Below, in pieces: positions 58,164-64,000 of a stretch of DNA of 64,000 nucleotides. Positions within the stretch are counted from its first letter, which is position 1; each line of letters opens with the position of its first letter. Source of the stretch: Amarobacter sp964507025 (GTDB lineage Bacteria > Chloroflexota > Dehalococcoidia > Tepidiformales > Tepidiformaceae); assembly GCA_964507025.1 (NCBI GenBank), contig CAZDOK010000002.1, forward strand, positions 314,378 to 378,377. Direction: 5' to 3'. The notes under the pieces are model-generated. The model had not been told where the DNA came from and ran no database searches. It saw only the letters and a program-made list of their open reading frames with translations. A program made the position numbers and the translations under genes.

Positions 58164-58787
58164 ATGCGCGGACGACTCCTGCAGCCCCGGCAGCCGTTGC
58201 TCTTCCAGCCCGTCGAATCACGGACAGGGTTCAGCTTCCAGGCGGTGGTCGATGAGGTGCGGGCGGTGTGGTTCCCGGAGATCGATGACGAGATCGAGGT
58301 GCGGATCACGGCGGCTGGCCCGCTGGCGTTCATTTGCCGCCACCTGATGGGGCTGGAACGGCACGTGATCGCGTTTCACCCGGTGTTGAACCGCCCGGGC
58401 ACGCCGAGCGAGGTGGTGCGGTTCATCGCAAAGCACGAGCTGACGCACATCACCAATCCACCGCGCACTGTCGGGGAGTGGTGGTCGGACCACCCACCGG
58501 ATTTCTGGAAACGCGAGTACGCGGTGGCGCCGGAGCGGTTCGCCTGCTGGGCCTGGGTGCATCGCGAGCTGGGCCGGTGCGTCCGGCACGAGCAAGCGGG
58601 CGGGCTCAGCGTGGTGCGCACCTGGCGGCGCCGGATGGCGGGACGGGAGCCCGGGCCGTACACGCCCCACCTGCCCTTCGACGACCCGCCCTGGCAGGTG
58701 CTCTGCCCGGAAGGGGGAGCGCAGTTGCGGCTGCCCCCGGAGTGGGCGTGGCGGCCGGTGGCGTGGGCGCCAGGGGCCCGGCGGTGA
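58164..58787 (+). CDS. Putative HExxH zinc protein of unknown family
   Basis: A 207-residue soluble protein with a zinc-protease-like motif (AKHELTHITNPP) near residue 93, followed by a conserved-looking WWSDHPPDFWKRE segment that might supply a third ligand. The order is reminiscent of SprT/YgjP-like metallopeptidases (inference). It has many Trp, Arg and Pro residues at the C-terminus. It lies 44 bp after the M23 gene, so it may be co-transcribed. Confidence 0.65.
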   Translation: MRGRLLQPRQPLLFQPVESRTGFSFQAVVDEVRAVWFPEIDDEIEVRITAAGPLAFICRHLMGLERHVIAFHPVLNRPGTPSEVVRFIAKHELTHITNPPRTVGEWWSDHPPDFWKREYAVAPERFACWAWVHRELGRCVRHEQAGGLSVVRTWRRRMAGREPGPYTPHLPFDDPPWQVLCPEGGAQLRLPPEWAWRPVAWAPGARR

Positions 58788-58820
58788 CCGGATGGCCGGG
58801 TGGCGGTACCCTCTGTGGCG

Positions 58821-59249
58821 ATGCGGCTGTGGCTTGAGGTGGAAGGTGAGCCCGGGAGCATCGAGCTGCCGGACGGGGGTTCGGACCTGGTGGGCTTCCT
58901 TTCGTTTGCGGTATCGCGCGGGTTTGGCGCGACCCACCCGCTGATTGCCCTGGCCGACCGGCTGCACGATGCGCACCGGGTGCGGATGGGACCGCTCACG
59001 ACCTTCTACGAAGCCGAGGCAGAGGACCAGGAAGACGTGGAGAAGCTGGAGATGGCCTGGCAGGAGCCCGCCCCGCTGGGGGAAGAGCTGGCGAAGATGA
59101 TCGCGGCGCTCGGATCCGACGGGCAGGCGGCCGCGCTGGCACTGCGGGCGGGGGCCGCCAGGCTCGGGGCGCAGGCGGCCGCGCTGGCTGCGGCGCTCCA
59201 ACCGGCGATCGCCGCCGGCCGGCGGGTGCGGATGGTGTACGCGCTATGA
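58821..59249 (+). CDS. Hypothetical protein with Ala-rich C-terminus
   Basis: The 142-residue product has an N-terminal beta region (MRLWLEVEGEPGSIELPDGG), a central helical part and an Ala-rich helix at the C-terminus. No family is recognised. It overlaps the methyltransferase start by 4 bases (ATGA), which supports its being a real, coupled gene. An upstream GTG at 58800 is possible, but the ATG at 58821 is preferred. Confidence 0.6.
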   Translation: MRLWLEVEGEPGSIELPDGGSDLVGFLSFAVSRGFGATHPLIALADRLHDAHRVRMGPLTTFYEAEAEDQEDVEKLEMAWQEPAPLGEELAKMIAALGSDGQAAALALRAGAARLGAQAAALAAALQPAIAAGRRVRMVYAL

Positions 59250-59914
59250 TGCGCCGCCGCCGCCAGGCCATCGAGGCGCGCCAGGAGTGGGTGTTCGGGG
59301 CCACGGCGCCGATCGCCCGCGTGATCGGCTCGCAGACGGGAATGGCGCTCATCACCCCGCGGGCGCAGCGCGTCATCGACCTGGTCGAGCTCGGGCCTGG
59401 CAAGCGCTACCTGGACATCGGCTGCGGGACGGCGGCCTATGCGCACCTGCTTGCCGCGAAAGCCGGGATGGATGAGCCCCCGGTGACCGTGGACCTGGTT
59501 GCGGGCCCGGGTCCCGTGGAGATCATCGGATGGCCCGAGCAGCTGCCTTTCCGGGACCAGTCGTTCGACTGCATCACGAGCCTGTACTTCCTGCGGCGGT
59601 TCGATGACGACGTGACGCACGCGTTCGCCCGGGAAATTGCACGGCTGCTGGCGCCGGGCGGGTCGGCGCTGGTGATGGACGTGGCGCCGGTGCGGAGCGG
59701 GTGGCTCAACCGGATGCACGCCCGGGTGATGGGCGCCGGCTGCGGCGACGTGGACCTGCGCGGTTGGGGGCGGCTGGCGGCGATGTTCACGGAGGCGGGG
59801 TTCGATGCGCTGGACCTGGTGAACGTTGGGCCGTTCCTGGTGCCGCCGATTCCGCGGGTTGGGGTGCTCGCGCGTCGCGCGCCTGCACACGAGGAACGCA
59901 GCCAGGACGAGTGA
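59246..59914 (+). CDS. SAM-dependent methyltransferase (class I)
   Basis: The 222-residue protein has the Rossmann-type motif I (YLDIGCGTAAYAHLL), an acidic motif II region, and the UbiE/Methyltransf_11-like run PFRDQSFDCITSLYFLRRF plus RLLAPGGSALVMD. The substrate is unknown. It is coupled to the preceding hypothetical gene. Confidence 0.88.
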   Translation: MMRRRRQAIEARQEWVFGATAPIARVIGSQTGMALITPRAQRVIDLVELGPGKRYLDIGCGTAAYAHLLAAKAGMDEPPVTVDLVAGPGPVEIIGWPEQLPFRDQSFDCITSLYFLRRFDDDVTHAFAREIARLLAPGGSALVMDVAPVRSGWLNRMHARVMGAGCGDVDLRGWGRLAAMFTEAGFDALDLVNVGPFLVPPIPRVGVLARRAPAHEERSQDE

Positions 59915-59945
59915 AAAGCCCGCCACCGGGAACCCAGCTGCGTCG

Positions 59946-60413
59946 CTAGAACGGCTTGAAGATGGCGATCCAGGCGAGGAGGGGCACGCTGAGGACGAGG
60001 ATGGTGCCGAAGACGATGGGGACGCGGTCATCGAGGATGGCGCGGAGCTCGTCGGTCTCTTCGCCCTTCTTGGCAGCGATGAGCGAGGCGAGCCGAGCCC
60101 GCCGCAGCCCGAACCCCAGCAAGGGCAGGCAGACGAAGTAGAAGAAGATGTAGAGGAGGGTGAGGGCGGCCAGCCAGCCATCCTTCACGAAGTTGTACTC
60201 GGCCGCGACGGCCCAGAAGAAGCCGGTGATGCCCGTGGCCATGGCGCCGGGCAGGAGCACGCGCGTCTCGTTGTTGGCGGCCTCGACGAGGCAGTACATC
60301 TGGTACTTCACGTCCTTCGAGGCCCAGGCGCGGAGGATGAGGGGGTAGGTTGCGCCGAGCCCGGCGCCGAGCCAGATCATGCTCAGGATGTGAACGACCC
60401 GCCACCAGTCCAT
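59946..60413 (-). CDS. DUF2269-like four-helix membrane protein
   Basis: A 155-residue protein with four membrane helices: MDWWRVVHILSMIWLGAGLGATYPLIL, a second around LLPGAMATGITGFFWAVAAEY, a third (LAALTLLYIFFYFVCLPLLGFGL) and a C-terminal one (IVFGTILVLSVPLLAWIAIF). The His in the first helix and overall layout match DUF2269/YtoI-like proteins of unknown function. Confidence 0.75.
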   Translation of the reverse strand: MDWWRVVHILSMIWLGAGLGATYPLILRAWASKDVKYQMYCLVEAANNETRVLLPGAMATGITGFFWAVAAEYNFVKDGWLAALTLLYIFFYFVCLPLLGFGLRRARLASLIAAKKGEETDELRAILDDRVPIVFGTILVLSVPLLAWIAIFKPF

Positions 60414-60463
60414 GCCGGCTCCAGTATGGGGTAGTGGGGGCTACCGGTCTCAGGACGTGAAGA

Positions 60464-60485
60464 GGCCCGGGTGCAGGCCCGGGCC
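60464..60485. terminator. GC-rich hairpin, probable terminator
   Basis: GGCCCGGG, a 6-base loop and CCCGGGCC form a perfect 8-bp stem just after the end (minus strand) of the cytidylate-kinase-like gene; no strong T-tract. Confidence 0.6.
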
Positions 60486-60512
60486 CCTTCGGCTCTGGCG
60501 CGGTGCGCCGGC

Positions 60513-61172
60513 TCAGATGGCGGCGGCGAGGGGCTGGCGGATGCGCGCCGCCGCGAGAATCAGTTCTGCCGCATCCGCTGGCTCGATGCGGTCGGTGTTC
60601 ACGACCAGGTCGTAGCTGGCGGGTGCGAGCCATTCCTCGCCGAAGTACGTGCGGAAGTAATCGACGCGCTCGCGGTCCGTGCGGGCGACGAGTTCGCGAG
60701 CTTTCTCCTCGCTGGTGGCCATGGCGGTGACGAGCCGTTGCGCGCGGGCCTCGGGGCTCCCGGCGATGAGCACGCGGAAGACTCCGGGCCGGTTCTTGAG
60801 GACGAACTGCGCGCCGTGGCCGAGGAAGACGACATCGCCCTGGTCGGCGAAGTTTTCGATGACCTGCTGGATGAGCTGGCGGTAGTCCATGGAGGTGAGC
60901 AGGGGGGTGGCGGCGATGTTCACCGGCTCGCCCCACTGTCCCGATGCAGGCGTGGCGGGGTTGCGCGCGAGCGCCTCGATGATGCGGGTGAAGAAGGAGG
61001 GCTTGTGCTCTGCGTCACTCACGGTTTCGGGGGAAACGCCTGCCTCGCGGGCGGCCTCCTGGATGAGGTGGTAATCGAGCAGCCGGTATCCAGTGGCACC
61101 TGAAATCGTGCGGGCGATGTCTTCTCCGCCGGTGCCTACCTGCCTGGCGATGGTGATCACGCGATTTGCCAT
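60513..61172 (-). CDS. Cytidylate-kinase-like family protein
   Basis: A 219-residue P-loop kinase-like protein (Cytidylate_kin2 type): an atypical P-loop (ITIARQVGTGGEDIARTIS), HLIQEAAREAGVSPETV, VVFLGHGAQFVLKN, VLIAGSPEARAQRLV with Arg-rich lid, and DLVVNTDRIEPADAAELI. It differs from true Cmk, and family function is not established. It is third in an operon behind the GyrI-like and lipoprotein genes; the riboswitch at 62283 may control all three. pyrG, which makes CTP, is the next gene in the other direction. Confidence 0.85.
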   Translation of the reverse strand: MANRVITIARQVGTGGEDIARTISGATGYRLLDYHLIQEAAREAGVSPETVSDAEHKPSFFTRIIEALARNPATPASGQWGEPVNIAATPLLTSMDYRQLIQQVIENFADQGDVVFLGHGAQFVLKNRPGVFRVLIAGSPEARAQRLVTAMATSEEKARELVARTDRERVDYFRTYFGEEWLAPASYDLVVNTDRIEPADAAELILAAARIRQPLAAAI

Positions 61173-61205
61173 GTGGTGTTACCTCGTGGGCGGGCGAGCC
61201 GCCGG

Positions 61206-61724
61206 TTACTCGACCACCGAGAGCTCATCGGGCGATGAGGCCTGGATAGTCGTGATGTCGTCGACGACTTCGACGGTGCCTTTGACGCAGACCTCGCGGT
61301 TTGCGAATCCGACTTCGGGCGGCACGGCGAAGGTGGCGCGGCCCGCGGACGAGATGATGACTTCGAGCCGGAGGGTGGCTTCCTCGCCTGCCCCCACGAA
61401 GAGGACGACCGATTCGCCGCGGATGGTAGTGCCGAAGACCCGGCCCTGGACGGTGACTTGCTCGCCGCGGTTGGCGCGCGCCGCGAAGAAGTCGATCGCA
61501 TCCGTGCACGCGAAGGTTGGCGTGAGGGTCACGGTGGCGGCCGGTGGGGTCGCGGTTGCGGTCGTGCCGGGCGCAGTAGTGCCGTCCGGCGTGCCGCCCG
61601 GGGTCGTGGCGGTCCCGGTCGCGCCGGTGGTGGGCGTCCCCCCGTTGCCGCCGTCATCGTCGTCGCCACAACCCACCAGGGCGAGCGCGAGGACGGCGGC
61701 GAGTGCGATTGGCGCGAGCCTCAC
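61206..61724 (-). CDS. Putative lipoprotein with OB-fold-like domain
   Basis: The 172-residue lipoprotein (lipobox LALVGC near residue 19) is followed by Asp/Gly and a long Thr/Pro/Gly linker (about 22-65), then a beta-rich domain (GEQVTVQGRVFGTTIRGESVVLFVGAGE and EVCVKGTVEVVDDITTIQASSPDELSVVE) that reads like an OB fold. The two later cysteines (ACTDAID, EVCVKG) might pair. It overlaps the preceding GyrI-like gene by 4 bases (ATGA) and lies 33 bp upstream of the kinase-like gene. Confidence 0.75.
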   Translation of the reverse strand: MRLAPIALAAVLALALVGCGDDDDGGNGGTPTTGATGTATTPGGTPDGTTAPGTTATATPPAATVTLTPTFACTDAIDFFAARANRGEQVTVQGRVFGTTIRGESVVLFVGAGEEATLRLEVIISSAGRATFAVPPEVGFANREVCVKGTVEVVDDITTIQASSPDELSVVE

Positions 61725-62209
61725 GAGGCGAGCTCCGCCGTGCGGATGCCCGTCCCGGGGAGCGCCACCGTTGCGGCCAGGGCGGCGGAATGCCTGTGGA
61801 CAGGCCAGACCAGGGTGCCGTGGCGGAACTCGGCGTCAGCGGGGTGGAACTCCACGGGGCCGGCAAGCCCGCAATCGACGCCGATCTCGCTGGAAAGCGC
61901 GCGGACAACCGCGCGGACCTCATCGAACCGCACCACTCGGACCGTGACGGCAAGCCCTTCCGGAGTGCGGTCGAGCGAGATGCCGGTCTCGTTGTGCGGG
62001 GGGACCCTGCCGTCGACAGGCACGTGGACGGAACACGAGAGGTTGCCGTGGAGGCGAAGAAAGGGAAGCCCGGTGATGCGCTCTCCCCGGATGAGCGCCC
62101 ACGAGCGGAGACGCGTGGCGGCCTCGGCGATGCTGGCGCGGTTCAGGTCGGCCTCGCGGGCGATGGTGATGGAAGGAAGGCGGGTGGATGGAGCGATGGC
62201 GTACTGCAT
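61721..62209 (-). CDS. GyrI-like/effector-binding protein under a c-di-AMP riboswitch
   Basis: The 162-residue alpha/beta protein starts MQYAIAPSTRLPSITIARE and includes VHVPVDGRVPPHNETGISLDR, VTVRVVRFDEVRAVVRALSSEIG and a final GTLVWPVH. The arrangement resembles GyrI/AraC effector-binding folds, but this is a weak, by-eye assignment. There is a strong AGGAGG site 6 bases before the ATG. It is the first gene of the operon downstream of the minus-strand c-di-AMP riboswitch. Confidence 0.6.
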   Translation of the reverse strand: MQYAIAPSTRLPSITIAREADLNRASIAEAATRLRSWALIRGERITGLPFLRLHGNLSCSVHVPVDGRVPPHNETGISLDRTPEGLAVTVRVVRFDEVRAVVRALSSEIGVDCGLAGPVEFHPADAEFRHGTLVWPVHRHSAALAATVALPGTGIRTAELAS

Positions 62210-62259
62210 GCGTACCTCCTGGTGCGTGGAGCGGCGAAGCCGCGCCGGTTCGAATGCAA

Positions 62260-62282
62260 GAGGAGGCAGATGCTGTCTCCTC
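62260..62282 (-). promoter_or_regulatory. Hairpin after the second c-di-AMP aptamer
   Basis: On the minus strand GAGGAG-A-CAG, loop CAT, CTG-C-CTCCTC forms a 9-bp stem with one mismatch, directly after the aptamer. The CTCCT arm could also pair with the downstream AGGAGG ribosome site, so this may be the expression platform. Confidence 0.5.
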
Positions 62283-62408
62283 CGAACGCCTACGGGGTTA
62301 GCTGACGGGTTCGGCGTCGGAAGTCGCCGTCCCTCCATCGAAGGCGATGGAAGGATTCACCCCAGGATGTGGGTCCCCCGTTCCTTCCGTGGGAAGGACT
62401 CGGCACTA
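62283..62408 (-). ncRNA. Cyclic di-AMP riboswitch (ydaO/yuaA leader), minus strand
   Basis: Reading the minus strand: GTGCCGAGTCC, GGAACGGGGGACCCA, CTGGGGTGAATCC, a variable hairpin, CGAACCCGTCAGCTAACC, CCGTAGGCG. These are the same ordered ydaO elements as in the riboswitch at 54443. A TGG-TATTTT box lies just upstream (62411-62416 on the plus strand reads AAAATA). The downstream operon is the GyrI-like gene, a lipoprotein and a cytidylate-kinase-like gene. Confidence 0.95.
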
Positions 62409-62410
62409 CC

Positions 62411-62416
62411 AAAATA
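62411..62416 (-). promoter_or_regulatory. Candidate extended -10 box of the second c-di-AMP riboswitch
   Basis: TGG-TATTTT on the minus strand, immediately before the aptamer, matching the position of the box at 54435. Confidence 0.4.
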
Positions 62417-62489
62417 CCACGCCGAGAAGTGGCCGCGGTGGGCTTTACGAGATTCGTTATGGGGCTGTAATGCGGCGTGCCTTACCGGT

Positions 62490-64000
<1,511 letters not shown>

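Overview
The window is 64 kb of high-GC bacterial chromosome, densely packed with genes and with no tRNA, rRNA, CRISPR array or prophage that I can see. Gene content (a YidC without the large periplasmic domain, Jag, ParABS, DsbB/BdbC-type oxidase, lipoproteins, aldehyde:ferredoxin oxidoreductase, acyl-CoA dehydrogenase, two c-di-AMP riboswitches) suggests a Chloroflexota bacterium, perhaps Dehalococcoidia or Tepidiformia-like. This placement is inference from general gene content; no 16S rRNA gene is present to prove it.

Layout. 0-7 kb: lipoprotein, alkyl-DHAP-synthase-like FAD oxidase, a REP-associated tyrosine transposase (RAYT) flanked on both sides by copies of one repeat, tandem GNAT protein, membrane thioredoxin, MFS exporter, GlsB-type membrane protein. 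7-17 kb: PadR regulator, acyl-CoA dehydrogenase, a hydrolase / XRE-cupin regulator / GNAT operon with a perfect palindromic operator candidate, oxoacid enzymes (D-2-hydroxyacid dehydrogenase, HpaI-type aldolase, Ldh2-type dehydrogenase), DsbB and TsaD. 17-27 kb: propeller and DUF2079 membrane proteins, paired YeeE/YedE sulfur-transport halves divergent from a MoaD-like sulfur carrier, Obg GTPase, VOC protein, UbiB-like kinase, M48 protease, MntA/HepT toxin-antitoxin pair, PIG-L deacetylase. 27-42 kb: aldehyde:ferredoxin oxidoreductase, MFS, a deacetylase-like/esterase fusion lipoprotein, DnaE, TPR protein, a fluoride riboswitch controlling a CLC-type channel, and two divergent pseudo-receiver proteins, one of them CpaE-like.

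42-53 kb is a probable chromosome-segregation and origin-proximal block: alanine racemase, lytic transglycosylase, rpmH, rnpA, yidD, then about 670 bp holding six parS sites, then a BamB-like lipoprotein, yidC, jag, a PfkB-type kinase, parA, parB and a RidA protein, all on the plus strand and mostly overlapping by 1-4 bases. dnaA and DnaA boxes are not visible. 53-64 kb: prs, a c-di-AMP riboswitch in front of a 57-residue zinc-ribbon protein, PaaI-like thioesterase, hydrolase fused to a degenerate cyclase domain, an M23 peptidase cluster, a second c-di-AMP riboswitch (minus strand) in front of an operon of a GyrI-like protein, a lipoprotein and a cytidylate-kinase-like protein, and finally CTP synthase, which runs off the end.

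The best leads are the two c-di-AMP riboswitches placed in front of small, uncharacterised genes; the RAYT/repeat locus; the parS cluster; and two conserved genes (alr and the pfkB-type gene) with no ATG, GTG or TTG start in frame.
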